From CAZMHN01 sp964566145 (GTDB lineage Bacteria; Patescibacteriota; Patescibacteriia; Veblenbacterales; UBA10138), in NCBI GenBank assembly GCA_964566145.1, contig CAZMHN010000001.1, forward strand, positions 24,561 to 88,560: a DNA stretch of 64,000 nucleotides, given 5' to 3'. Below, one piece after another: positions 8,490 to 17,079 of this stretch; within the stretch, counting starts at the first letter, position 1, and every line of letters starts with the position of its first letter. The position numbers and the translations under genes were made by a program. The notes below the pieces were generated by a model, which did no database searches, was not told where the DNA came from, and saw only the letters and a program-made list of their open reading frames with translations.

Positions 8490-10364
8490 ATGCATCAACC
8501 AATCAACAAATATCCAGGTTCTCGACAGAACCCGCGGCACAGACGCCATTCACATGGCGGACGGCCGCAACCAACGAACGCCATAGACGGCACTGGTGCC
8601 TGGCTGGCTTCGGACCCTTCGCGGGGAGGCGCTGAACAGCGAACCCCCCGCCTGCACCAATCATCGCCGCCCCAGCACCACGCCCATCCAGTAGGCGAGC
8701 CCCGCCTTCGGATAATCCCATTGGGCGGACAGGAGGAAGTGGGGCGCAACATGACCGTATTCGAATACGGCAACGACATAGTGGTCCTCGACATCGGACT
8801 TCAGTTCCCGGAAGAGGACATGCCGGGAGTTGACTACATCATCCCGGATACCAGGTACCTTGCGGGCAAGGAGAACCGCATCCGCGGCGTCATCCTGTCG
8901 CACGGCCACCTTGACCACATTGGCGCCGTGCCGCACATTCTGCCGAAGCTCGGCTGGCCTCCAGTATACGCCAGCAGGCTGACCATGGCCCTGGTGCGCA
9001 AGCGCTTGGAAGAATCCAAGCTCACGCGATACCTCAAGGCCTATGAGATCAAATCGGAACACGAGCAGTTCACCTTCGGAAAGATGCGCGTGTCGCTGTT
9101 CAACGTGACGCACAGCATCATGGACGCATTCGGCGTCGTCATCCAAACCCCGCACGCTAACGTAGTACACCTGGGGGACTGGAAGTACGACCTCGACCCT
9201 GTGAACGGCCGGCCCACCGACTTCTCGCATCTGGCGAAATGGAACACCCGAACCGCGCCCTCCATCCTCATGATGGAATCGCTGGGTTCCACCAGAGAGG
9301 GCTCTCAGCTCTCCGAGGTCGAGGTGTACAAGAACCTAAAGAGCATCATCGAAAAGGCCCCGGCCCGCATCATTGTGGCCACGTTCGCCTCCATGGTGGA
9401 ACGCGTGGCGCAGATGGTCAGCATAGCCGAAGAACTTGGGAAAAAAGTAGCCTTAGACGGGTACTCCATGAAGATGAACATGGAGATAGCCAAGAAAATA
9501 GGCTATGTGAAATTCAAACCCACCACCCTGATAGACGTAAGACGCATCCATGACTACCCGCCGAACAAAGTCATCGTGATATGCACCGGGGCGCAGGGCG
9601 AGGACCGGGCGGTGCTCATGCGCATAGCCACCGGCGCGCACAAGCACATTAAAGTTGAGAAGTCGGACACCATCGTTTTCTCCTCTTCGGTCATTCCTGG
9701 CAACGAACGCACGATCCAGCGCCTCAAGGATACTTTGTACCGACAGGGGGCAAATGTCATCCACAAGGAAATCATGGACGTACACGGCGGCGGTCACGCT
9801 CTCATGGAAGACATCAAACTTCTCATCCGGCAGGTGAGGCCGAAATATCTGGTGCCGGTATACGCCAATCACTACCTGTTGCGCGAAGGCGGCAAGGTGG
9901 CCCAGAGCGTCGGCATGCCGCCACAGAACATCTTCTACCTGGACAACGGCAGCGTCCTTGAAGTCCTGCCGCAGGGGCCGCACGTGCTCAATGAAAAAGT
10001 GCCCATCGAATACGTGTTCGTGGACGGCCTGGGCGTGGGCGACGTGAGCCATGTGGTCATACGCGACCGGCAGATACTTTCGGCCGACGGGATGTTCGTC
10101 ATTGTAGCCACAGTGGACGGCAAGACCGGCAAGCTGGTAAGCTCCCCGGACATCATCTCGCGCGGCTTCGTATACATGCGCGACTCCAAAAAGCTCATCG
10201 ACGAGACCAGGACAAAGATAAAACAAATCCTCGGCTCACAGAGCAAACAGCAGATTGCGGATGAAACCTACCTCAAGGATAAGATAAGGAACGATATAGG
10301 CCAATTCCTGTTCCAGAGGACGGAACGTAGGCCCATGATCCTCCCCATCCTCATTACGGTGTAA
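8490..10364 (+). CDS. rnj: Ribonuclease J
   Basis: RNase J combines 5'-3' exonuclease and endonuclease activity in mRNA decay and rRNA processing. The metallo-beta-lactamase core carries SHGHLDHIGAVPH with the metal-binding HGHLDH at about residues 138-143, followed by the beta-CASP domain (IVATFASMVERVAQM) and DVHGGGHA. The C-terminal domain includes PVYANHYLLREG and ends in a short helical part. At 624 residues it is longer than usual because of a roughly 70-residue polar, His/Pro/Arg-rich N-terminus with no fold visible. The true start could therefore be later, since no ribosome-binding site precedes 8490. trpS follows after 18 nt, probably in one operon. In this genome it complements PNPase (57153-59390). 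Confidence 0.93.
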   Translation: MHQPINKYPGSRQNPRHRRHSHGGRPQPTNAIDGTGAWLASDPSRGGAEQRTPRLHQSSPPQHHAHPVGEPRLRIIPLGGQEEVGRNMTVFEYGNDIVVLDIGLQFPEEDMPGVDYIIPDTRYLAGKENRIRGVILSHGHLDHIGAVPHILPKLGWPPVYASRLTMALVRKRLEESKLTRYLKAYEIKSEHEQFTFGKMRVSLFNVTHSIMDAFGVVIQTPHANVVHLGDWKYDLDPVNGRPTDFSHLAKWNTRTAPSILMMESLGSTREGSQLSEVEVYKNLKSIIEKAPARIIVATFASMVERVAQMVSIAEELGKKVALDGYSMKMNMEIAKKIGYVKFKPTTLIDVRRIHDYPPNKVIVICTGAQGEDRAVLMRIATGAHKHIKVEKSDTIVFSSSVIPGNERTIQRLKDTLYRQGANVIHKEIMDVHGGGHALMEDIKLLIRQVRPKYLVPVYANHYLLREGGKVAQSVGMPPQNIFYLDNGSVLEVLPQGPHVLNEKVPIEYVFVDGLGVGDVSHVVIRDRQILSADGMFVIVATVDGKTGKLVSSPDIISRGFVYMRDSKKLIDETRTKIKQILGSQSKQQIADETYLKDKIRNDIGQFLFQRTERRPMILPILITV

Positions 10365-10382
10365 ACTGTAGCTGAGACGCCT

Positions 10383-11375
10383 ATGGTACCAAAGAACAAA
10401 GCGATACTCTCCGGCATACAGCCCTCGGGTGCCTTGCACCTGGGAAACTACTTGGGAGCCCTAAAGAACTGGGTTCTGCTGCAGGAAGCCAACCGGTGCT
10501 TCTTCACCATTGTGGACCTGCACGCCATCACGGTGCCGTACGAACCCAAGGAACTCCCCAAACGGGTCATGGAAATGGCCGTGGATTTTCTGGCCTCGGG
10601 CATAGACCCGGAAAAGAGCGTGCTCTTCGTTCAGTCCCATGTTCCGGAACATACCGAGCTTATGTGGCTGCTCAATACCATCACCCCTTTGGGCGAGCTC
10701 GAGCGCATGACCCAGTTCAAGGACAAATCCGACCAACATCGCGAAGCTCTGAACGCCGGCCTCCTCAACTATCCCTTGCTGATGGCGGCCGACATTCTGC
10801 TATATCAGCCTGACCTTGTGCCGGTAGGCGAAGACCAGGTCCAGCATGTCGAGCTTACACGCGTGGTCGCACGCAAGTTCAACAGCACCTTCGGCGAGTA
10901 CTTCAAGGAACCGAAGGTGTACGAAGCCCAGGTGCCCCGCGTCATGTCCTTGCTGGAACCTTCAAAGAAGATGTCTAAATCGTTCGGCGCAAACCACTGC
11001 CTGTTCCTGTCCGACGAACCCGACGTCATACGCAAGAAGATAGCCAAAGCTGTTACTGACGAGGGCGGGGGCACGGGTCAGCGGTTCTCCGGCGGCGCGA
11101 ACCTCCTGCAACTGTTCAAGGTGCTGTCTGATGATAAACCGTTAAAACAGCAGTTCGACGAAGCCTACCGAGCGGGCGAACTGAAATACAGCGAATTCAA
11201 GCCTGTCCTGTCCGAAACCATTGTCAAAATCTTGGAACCCATTCGCGAAAAACGGAAAGAGCTACTGGCCAAACCCAAGCAGGTTGAAAAGACTTTACTG
11301 TCAGGCCGAGACGCCGCACGCGTAGTGGCAGGCAAGACCATCATGGAAGTGAAGGAAAGGATGGGGCTGACATAG
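10383..11375 (+). CDS. trpS: Tryptophanyl-tRNA synthetase
   Basis: A class I aminoacyl-tRNA synthetase that charges tRNA-Trp in the cytoplasm. The Rossmann start ILSGIQPSGALHLGNYLGAL contains the HIGH-type motif HLGN at about residues 19-22. VGEDQVQHVELTR and the KMSKS loop (KKMSKSFG, about 196-202) follow. At 330 residues it is the standard compact bacterial TrpRS. The gene lies 18 nt after RNase J and ends at a strong terminator shared with the convergent dehydrogenase gene. Confidence 0.97.
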   Translation: MVPKNKAILSGIQPSGALHLGNYLGALKNWVLLQEANRCFFTIVDLHAITVPYEPKELPKRVMEMAVDFLASGIDPEKSVLFVQSHVPEHTELMWLLNTITPLGELERMTQFKDKSDQHREALNAGLLNYPLLMAADILLYQPDLVPVGEDQVQHVELTRVVARKFNSTFGEYFKEPKVYEAQVPRVMSLLEPSKKMSKSFGANHCLFLSDEPDVIRKKIAKAVTDEGGGTGQRFSGGANLLQLFKVLSDDKPLKQQFDEAYRAGELKYSEFKPVLSETIVKILEPIREKRKELLAKPKQVEKTLLSGRDAARVVAGKTIMEVKERMGLT

Positions 11376-11383
11376 CTGATACT

Positions 11384-11418
11384 AAACCGCCCCGCCTGTC
11401 ATAGGCGGGGCGGTTTTT
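11384..11418 (+). terminator. Bidirectional terminator between trpS and the dehydrogenase gene
   Basis: A 14-bp stem (11384-11397 with 11403-11416) has a 5-nt loop. It has AAA on the left and a T-run on the right, so it can end transcripts from both directions. Confidence 0.85.
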
Positions 11419-11429
11419 GTTTCATCCGG

Positions 11430-12434
11430 CTATGGCTTCACGACATTCATCGGCTTGCCGTCCAAAAATCCCTGTATGTTCTCTACGGTCGTATCCAAAA
11501 TCCGCCTGATAGCCTCCTGACTGTTGAAGGCGTTGTGCGGAGTGATGATGACGTCATCCCTAGACTGAAGCACGTGGTTGGCCACCAGGTTCCGGTAGTC
11601 GACGGTTTTGTGGAACTCCGGGCTCAAAACCTGGCTCTCCTCGCGTATATTGGACTCCTCCTCCAGCACGTCCAACCCGGCACCGGAAAGCGTTCCGCTC
11701 TGGAGCGCGCGTACAAGAGCCTGCGTGTCCACCAAGCCGCCGCGCGCCGTATTCACCAGCACCGCGCCGCGTTTTATGAGCTTCATGTTATCGGCGTTCA
11801 ACAAATGATGCGTCGAGGGCAGGTAGGGAGCATGGAGCGTGATGACATCCGACTCCTTGAGAAGTGCGTCCAGTGAAACATACTCGAATTTGAGCGCCGC
11901 GGCCAGGTCAGGCTTGGGCTGAGGGTCGAACACAAGCACGCGCATCTCGAATGCCTTGGCGATACGAGCCACGTGTTGGCCAATGTGCCCGCATCCGATA
12001 ACACCCAAAGTCTTATCTTTGAGATCGAATCCTCTAAGGCTCTCGTCGATCTGGAAATTGCCCCGCTCGGTGCGCTCATATGATTGGAATACCTTCCGTG
12101 ACAGCGCCAGTATCAAAGCCCAGGTGTGCTCGGCCACCGTATTCTCGCCGTAGTGAGGCACGTTCGCTACGACCACTCCGCGAGCCTTAGCGGCGGCAAG
12201 GTCGACGTGGTCGAACCCAGTGGAGCGGGTAGCTACGAACTTCAGTGCGGGGAAGCGCTCGAGTTCGGCCTGACCTACGGGCGTGTAGATGAACGGCGAG
12301 AGCACTTCCGCCTCCGGGAACGCGTCGCCCGGCTCCAAGGGACGCGTAAGCAAGGATAACTCATGTCCTGCCAGGCGTTCTTTGAGATAGGGTTCTTCCC
12401 ACCCCTCAAGCTCAGTGAATACGATGTGCGCCAT
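11430..12434 (-). CDS. D-isomer-specific 2-hydroxyacid dehydrogenase (D-lactate dehydrogenase-like)
   Basis: A cytoplasmic NAD-dependent oxidoreductase reducing a 2-oxoacid to its D-2-hydroxyacid. The nucleotide-binding motif is GVIGCGHIGQHVARIA with a D at the end of the second strand (VLVFDPQ). Catalytic residues fit the family: Arg in VNTARGGLVD, Glu in GLDVLEEES, His in IITPHNAF. The sequence resembles fermentative D-lactate dehydrogenases, and pyruvate reduction would suit a fermentative, biosynthetically reduced organism. Substrate choice is inferred. The gene ends 6 nt after murI begins its run, so it is the last gene of a four-gene leftward set. Confidence 0.85.
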   Translation of the reverse strand: MAHIVFTELEGWEEPYLKERLAGHELSLLTRPLEPGDAFPEAEVLSPFIYTPVGQAELERFPALKFVATRSTGFDHVDLAAAKARGVVVANVPHYGENTVAEHTWALILALSRKVFQSYERTERGNFQIDESLRGFDLKDKTLGVIGCGHIGQHVARIAKAFEMRVLVFDPQPKPDLAAALKFEYVSLDALLKESDVITLHAPYLPSTHHLLNADNMKLIKRGAVLVNTARGGLVDTQALVRALQSGTLSGAGLDVLEEESNIREESQVLSPEFHKTVDYRNLVANHVLQSRDDVIITPHNAFNSQEAIRRILDTTVENIQGFLDGKPMNVVKP

Positions 12435-12440
12435 AAGCCG

Positions 12441-13223
12441 CTAGAGCGTTACCTTCTCCACCTGAACGGTACGCCGGAGCCACTTCTGGGCGATTTCGAC
12501 CGTATGTGGCGCCGCGTCAGTTAAACAGAACTCGCTCTCCCCCTCCGACAGCTTCTTGGCCTCGGACGGGTACTCCTGAAGCCAATCGTAGAGCGCCTGG
12601 GCGGTTGCTTCGGCCGGGTCTATGAGGCGCGTACGTTTCGGGATCCTGGCCTGGATGACTTCCTTGAACAACGGGTAGTGCGTACAGGCCAGGACCAGCG
12701 TATCGACCTGGGCCTGCTTGAACGGGGTGAGATACCGCTTGACTATGCGCTTGCTCTCCGGCTTGTCCACCCAGCCTTCCTCGGCCAGAGGCACCAGGAG
12801 AGGAGCGGCATGAGCGAACACCCGTATGTCCTTCTGGGCCGACAGTAACCTTTGGTATACGTTGCTGCCCACAAGCGCCCGCGTACCCATGACGCCGACG
12901 CGCGCAACCTTGGGTAGCGCCCGCACGGCCGTCACCGCCGGGGTAATGACGTCGAAGAGCGGCACCTTGGGAAACTCGGCGCGCAAAGCCTCAAGACCTA
13001 CGGCCGACACAGAATTACAAGCCACGACCAGCACCTTGGCGCCCGCACGCACCAGGAACCGCGCCGCCTCAACGCCATACTCACTGACCACCTCGGGCGA
13101 CTTATTGCCGTACGGCGTGCGGGCTGTATCGCCGAAATACAAAAGCTTCACCTTGGGCAAGCGCTTTGCCACTTCCCTAAGGACCGTGAGCCCGCCAATG
13201 CCCGAATCAAACAATCCTATCAT
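12441..13223 (-). CDS. murI: Glutamate racemase
   Basis: MurI interconverts L- and D-glutamate to supply D-Glu for peptidoglycan. The N-terminus MIGLFDSGIGGLTVLREV is diagnostic. The two catalytic cysteines are present in VVACNSVSA (C69) and LVLACTHYPLF (about C180). At 260 residues it has normal length. Its start overlaps the end of the phosphohexomutase gene by 4 nt (ATGA type), pointing to translational coupling. Together with lspA and the M23/LysM peptidase it shows that this organism makes a peptidoglycan wall. Confidence 0.96.
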   Translation of the reverse strand: MIGLFDSGIGGLTVLREVAKRLPKVKLLYFGDTARTPYGNKSPEVVSEYGVEAARFLVRAGAKVLVVACNSVSAVGLEALRAEFPKVPLFDVITPAVTAVRALPKVARVGVMGTRALVGSNVYQRLLSAQKDIRVFAHAAPLLVPLAEEGWVDKPESKRIVKRYLTPFKQAQVDTLVLACTHYPLFKEVIQARIPKRTRLIDPAEATAQALYDWLQEYPSEAKKLSEGESEFCLTDAAPHTVEIAQKWLRRTVQVEKVTL

Positions 13224-14548
13224 ATGCCGTGTACCAGCTTCTGGAGCAAGTCCTGCTTCTCCCGTAACATAGCTTGATCTTTGGCCTCAATGGTCACGCG
13301 TATCAACGGCTCGGTATTGGATGGCCGCACATTGCACCACCAATCCGGGTAGGTAGCCGTAACCCCGTCCATCTCATCCTGCTCCGCGTCAGCGAACGTT
13401 TCCTTCACTTTTCGCAAGACCGCGTCCTTATCCTGCACTTCGAAGTTCATTTCCGGCGCCTTGGAGTACGGCGAGTACTCTTTTGTGAGCTCAGACAGAG
13501 GCCGGCCCAAACGCGACAGGGTCTCCAGGACCAAGAGGGCCGCTATCATGCCCGAATCCGCCGAAGCATTATCTTTGAACGAATAGTGTGCCGAGAGCTC
13601 GCCTCCCATAACCGCGCCCTGGTGCAAAAGCGCCTGGCTCACGTTCACGTAGCCCACGGCCGTACGGATGGGCTTGCCTCCCCACCGCGTGATGAATTCG
13701 GGCACGGCCCGGGAACAAATAAGATTGTAGGCTATGCCCGCGCCGGGCTGGCGCTCAAGCAGCTCGCGGGCCAGCAACAACAGCGTCACATCGGCAGGCA
13801 CGAACTCGCCGCGCTCGTCCAAAAAGAAGATGCGGTCCGTATCGCCGTCAAACATAATACCGGCATCTGCGTGCACCTCCCGCACTTTCTTAGAGCAAGC
13901 CTGCGACGCGCCCGGGGCCAGCGGATTCGACGGACGATTCGGGAACGAACCGTCAAGCTCGAAGTGCATAGACTCCACCTGAAAGGGCAATCCCTGAAAA
14001 AGCTGGGGTATGGCTTTTCCGGCCATGCCGTTGCCGGCGTCTATGACGATCTTCAGTGGCTTGAGAATCGATTCGTCAACGAACGAACGAACGTGCGCCA
14101 CGTATGACGGCCAAACGTCGAACGTGCTGAAACTGCCCGGCGGCCCCGCCTGTCTGCCGACCGAACGCACAACCTCGGCCAGTTCGCGTCCCCTGACCCA
14201 CTGCGTATTCTTCCGCATGATTTTGAACCCGTTGTACTCGGGCGGATTGTGCGAGGCGGTCACCATCACACCTACGTCGTAGCCGTGCTTGGCCACGGCA
14301 AAATACATGGCGTCAATCGGCACCATCTCGATATCGTCCACTGCCAATCCTCCTTCACGCAGGCCGTCTATCAAAGCTTGGTGTAGCTGGGGGGACGACA
14401 GCCGCATATCCCTGCCGACCACGGCCCGGCCCGCACCTACAAACGACGCAACGGCCAGGCCGATGGAGCGGGCGGCCTCTTCATCGAGCTCCGCAGGGTA
14501 CACCCCGCGAATGTCATACGCCCTGAAGATGCTATAGTTGAGCGCCAT
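13220..14548 (-). CDS. Phosphomannomutase/phosphoglucomutase (alpha-D-phosphohexomutase)
   Basis: Interconverts hexose 1- and 6-phosphates for nucleotide-sugar and surface-glycan synthesis. Four signature loops are visible: the phosphoserine loop TASHNPPEYNG (Ser 99), the metal-binding FDGDTDRIFF, the sugar-specificity loop GGELSAHYSF (the GE-S pattern seen in PMM/PGM enzymes), and the phosphate loop RPSNTEPLIRV. The start at 14548 (MALNYSIFRAYDIRG) is chosen because the family begins with IFRAYDIRG. The longer reading frame only runs into the upstream gene. It overlaps the bactofilin-like gene by 17 nt and murI by 4 nt, indicating a coupled operon. Confidence 0.94.
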   Translation of the reverse strand: MALNYSIFRAYDIRGVYPAELDEEAARSIGLAVASFVGAGRAVVGRDMRLSSPQLHQALIDGLREGGLAVDDIEMVPIDAMYFAVAKHGYDVGVMVTASHNPPEYNGFKIMRKNTQWVRGRELAEVVRSVGRQAGPPGSFSTFDVWPSYVAHVRSFVDESILKPLKIVIDAGNGMAGKAIPQLFQGLPFQVESMHFELDGSFPNRPSNPLAPGASQACSKKVREVHADAGIMFDGDTDRIFFLDERGEFVPADVTLLLLARELLERQPGAGIAYNLICSRAVPEFITRWGGKPIRTAVGYVNVSQALLHQGAVMGGELSAHYSFKDNASADSGMIAALLVLETLSRLGRPLSELTKEYSPYSKAPEMNFEVQDKDAVLRKVKETFADAEQDEMDGVTATYPDWWCNVRPSNTEPLIRVTIEAKDQAMLREKQDLLQKLVHGI

Positions 14549-15665
14549 AGGTGGGGTTGGGGCGGCGGAACAGCTTCTGGACCAGCGCGCCGAGCGCGAA
14601 CAGCGTTCCCACAAAACCGATGAGTCCCCCTATCATGGGTACGAACGTGATGACTTTGAACACGGCCACACCCATGACCACGGATACGAACGGCGACAGT
14701 TTAGCGAATGCGCTTTGCGCCAACGACGGATGACGCGCAAGCTCAGCCACAGCCGCCCCGGCTATGACCGGGCTCAAAACGAAACCAGCTACATACATAA
14801 GTCCCAGGAGAACGGCCAGAGGCAATCCGATGAGCGTTACGGCAAATATGATGGCTGCTATGGGCGCGGCCACGAGCCACAGGGCTCCCAGCCCCAAACT
14901 GGGAAGGGGCTGTTTCACCATCAGACCAACGGCACCCTGCAACCACTGCGGTACGAGTTTTACCATAACCATGGCCAGCACCAGGGCGCCGAACAGCGAC
15001 ACAAGGTGCCCGAACCAGTTGCCGGAGCTGCGCTTCGGAACCGGCAACGGATAACGCTGTGGTTGCTGGGAAAGCGTTGCCCGGGGGCTCACTAGGGCTT
15101 CCTGGTCTGAGTAGTACGTCAGGCCGTCACCAAAAGATGCGTTCTCGCGAATATCGAACACGCCTTGCCGGTCAAGCCACAGCGTAGCCGGCCCTTCGAC
15201 CACCCCCGCCGCAGTGACCTGGCCTGCCGCGGCCAACAAGCTTCCGCCTATATGACCCCTTGCCTCGACAGTTCCTGCGGCTACGGTCACGTGACCCTTG
15301 ACGTCGGAACCGGCGGCGAACGTTAGCTCGCCTGCGGCTACGGTCACGTTGCGTTCCACGGTACCGGCCAGCTCCACTCTGCCGCCAAACACCCGTACGT
15401 TGCCCTGCACCTGACCAGTGATACGGACATTGCCCCCGACCGCTATCACATCCCCGCCGACGCTACCGGACACGATAACGTTGCCGCCTGCCGCGACAAG
15501 GTCGCTGGCTACGCTACCGGCCACTTCCACGCTCTCGCCTGCGGCGTAGTAGTTTCCCGACTTATGTTCGTCTGAAGGTATGTACACTCGCTCCTGTCCC
15601 GCCTGTACCGGCAGTGACCAAGCTAAGGCGGCCAGGGTAGCTAACATGAGCAGGACTCGCTTCAT
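14532..15665 (-). CDS. Exported bactofilin-like beta-helix protein with C-terminal membrane domain
   Basis: Begins with a signal peptide (MKRVLLMLATLAALAWSLPVQA). Residues about 40-165 form short repeats rich in G, V and A (VEVAGSVASDLVAAGGNVIV, GGDVIAVGGNVRITG), each near 18 residues, as in bactofilin-type polymer-forming beta-helices. The C-terminal half (about 215-365) has four or more hydrophobic helices. The repeats are therefore predicted outside the cell with a membrane-embedded tail, unlike cytoplasmic bactofilins. It heads the leftward operon with phosphohexomutase, murI and the dehydrogenase, suggesting an envelope role. Function is inferred from architecture only. Confidence 0.7.
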   Translation of the reverse strand: MKRVLLMLATLAALAWSLPVQAGQERVYIPSDEHKSGNYYAAGESVEVAGSVASDLVAAGGNVIVSGSVGGDVIAVGGNVRITGQVQGNVRVFGGRVELAGTVERNVTVAAGELTFAAGSDVKGHVTVAAGTVEARGHIGGSLLAAAGQVTAAGVVEGPATLWLDRQGVFDIRENASFGDGLTYYSDQEALVSPRATLSQQPQRYPLPVPKRSSGNWFGHLVSLFGALVLAMVMVKLVPQWLQGAVGLMVKQPLPSLGLGALWLVAAPIAAIIFAVTLIGLPLAVLLGLMYVAGFVLSPVIAGAAVAELARHPSLAQSAFAKLSPFVSVVMGVAVFKVITFVPMIGGLIGFVGTLFALGALVQKLFRRPNPTYGAQL

Positions 15666-15682
15666 AGGCCCGAGGGGAAAAT

Positions 15683-15706
15683 ACTTATGTTATCACGCTC
15701 ATAAGT
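15683..15706. promoter_or_regulatory. Inverted repeat in the divergent bactofilin/glyA intergenic region
   Basis: ACTTATG (15683-15689) and CATAAGT (15700-15706) form a 7-bp palindrome with 10-bp spacing, the size of a dimeric repressor site. It lies 18 nt upstream of the bactofilin-like start. Confidence 0.35.
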
Positions 15707-15744
15707 GTACGATGCTTAGGGGCCACGCACAAGCACGCGACGGG

Positions 15745-15774
15745 TGGACATGGAGACCGGTTTGCGGCTACCAT
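15745..15774 (+). promoter_or_regulatory. Promoter of glyA, leaderless arrangement
   Basis: TGGACA (15745-15750), 18-bp spacer, TACCAT (15769-15774). Predicted initiation at about 15781-15782, two or three nt before the ATG at 15784. Confidence 0.6.
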
Positions 15775-15783
15775 AGTGGCGCT

Positions 15784-17076
15784 ATGTACGAAGCCCTAAC
15801 CGCCACAGACCCCGAAATAGCCCAGGCCGTACGGCGCGAACTTGAACGCCAGCGCCACGGACTTGAACTCATCCCGTCGGAGAATTTCACCTCTCTGGCC
15901 GTCATGGAAGCTTTGGGCAGCGTACTTACGAACAAATACTCGGAAGGTTATCCCGGCAAGCGCTACTACGGGGGAAACGAGGTGATAGACCAGGTGGAGG
16001 AACTGGCCCGGGAACGCGCCAAGGCTCTTTTCGGGGTGGAGCACGCCAACGTACAGCCGTATTCAGGGAGCCCGGCCAACCAGGCGGCGCTGTTCTCGCT
16101 GTTGGAACCAAACGACACGGTGTTGGGCATGGGATTGGCGACGGGCGGACACCTGACACACGGCTACAAACTCAACTTCTCCGGCCGCTACTACCGGGCC
16201 GTAAGCTATGGCGTTGACGAACACTCGCACCTGCTGGACTACGACGCCATCCTGGACGTCGCCCTACGGGAAAAGCCAAAAGCCATCATCTGCGGCGCCA
16301 CGGCTTATCCAAGGGCCATAGATTTCTCAGCCTTCCGCAAGATAGCGGATGAAGTAAGGGCCTACCTCATAGCCGATGTCTCCCACATTGCCGGGCTTAT
16401 CGTAGCGGGCGTACACCAATCCCCGGTGCCTTACGCCGATATTGTGACCACCACCACCCACAAAACGTTACGCGGCCCCAGGGGCGCCATGATACTGGTG
16501 CCCAAGGTGCAAGACCGATGGCATGACTTGTACCACCAAGACAGCAGACGCAATCTGGCGGAACGCGTGGATGCCGCCATCATCCCGGGACTCCAAGGCG
16601 GTCCGCACAACCACCAGACCGCGGCCATCGCCGTAGCGCTCAAAGAGGCCGCCACCGAGGAATTCAGGCTCTACGGCCGGCAGGTGGCGAAAAACGCCAA
16701 AGCCTTGGCTCAAACGCTCACGGAGCACGGGGCCAAGCTCATAAGCGGCGGCACGGACAACCATCTCATGCTCATGGACGTATCTCCGTTCGGCCTGAGC
16801 GGAAAAACGGCGGAACAGCTGTTGGATTCCGTGCGCGTGACCGTGAACAAGAACCTGATCCCGTTCGACTCGCGGCCGCCCTTGGACCCGTCGGGCATAC
16901 GCCTGGGCACGCCGGCGGTAACGAGCCGGGGGTTCACCGAAGCCGACTGCAGTGAAGTCGGAGAACTTATCGCCGATGCCCTGGCCCACCCTGCAGACGC
17001 ACGCGTACTGGCCGAAGCGGTGTCCTGGGTACAGCGGCTCACACAAGCCCATCCGCTCTACCCCGAGCTCAACTGA
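15784..17076 (+). CDS. glyA: Serine hydroxymethyltransferase
   Basis: PLP enzyme converting serine and tetrahydrofolate to glycine and methylene-tetrahydrofolate. Seen: LIPSENFTS, NKYSEGYPGKRYYGG, VQPYSGSPAN, LIADVSHIAGL, and the PLP lysine in TTTTHKTLRGPRG (about K227). At 430 residues it has normal length. The start at 15784 (MYEALTATDPEI) matches the family N-terminus, and the longer frame lies upstream of the predicted promoter. folD follows after 3 nt, forming a two-gene one-carbon module. Confidence 0.97.
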   Translation: MYEALTATDPEIAQAVRRELERQRHGLELIPSENFTSLAVMEALGSVLTNKYSEGYPGKRYYGGNEVIDQVEELARERAKALFGVEHANVQPYSGSPANQAALFSLLEPNDTVLGMGLATGGHLTHGYKLNFSGRYYRAVSYGVDEHSHLLDYDAILDVALREKPKAIICGATAYPRAIDFSAFRKIADEVRAYLIADVSHIAGLIVAGVHQSPVPYADIVTTTTHKTLRGPRGAMILVPKVQDRWHDLYHQDSRRNLAERVDAAIIPGLQGGPHNHQTAAIAVALKEAATEEFRLYGRQVAKNAKALAQTLTEHGAKLISGGTDNHLMLMDVSPFGLSGKTAEQLLDSVRVTVNKNLIPFDSRPPLDPSGIRLGTPAVTSRGFTEADCSEVGELIADALAHPADARVLAEAVSWVQRLTQAHPLYPELN

Positions 17077-17079
17077 CCC

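Noticed and set aside
9453..10226. 257-codon leftward frame opposite RNase J
   Set aside because: RNase J motifs are on the plus strand throughout this interval.
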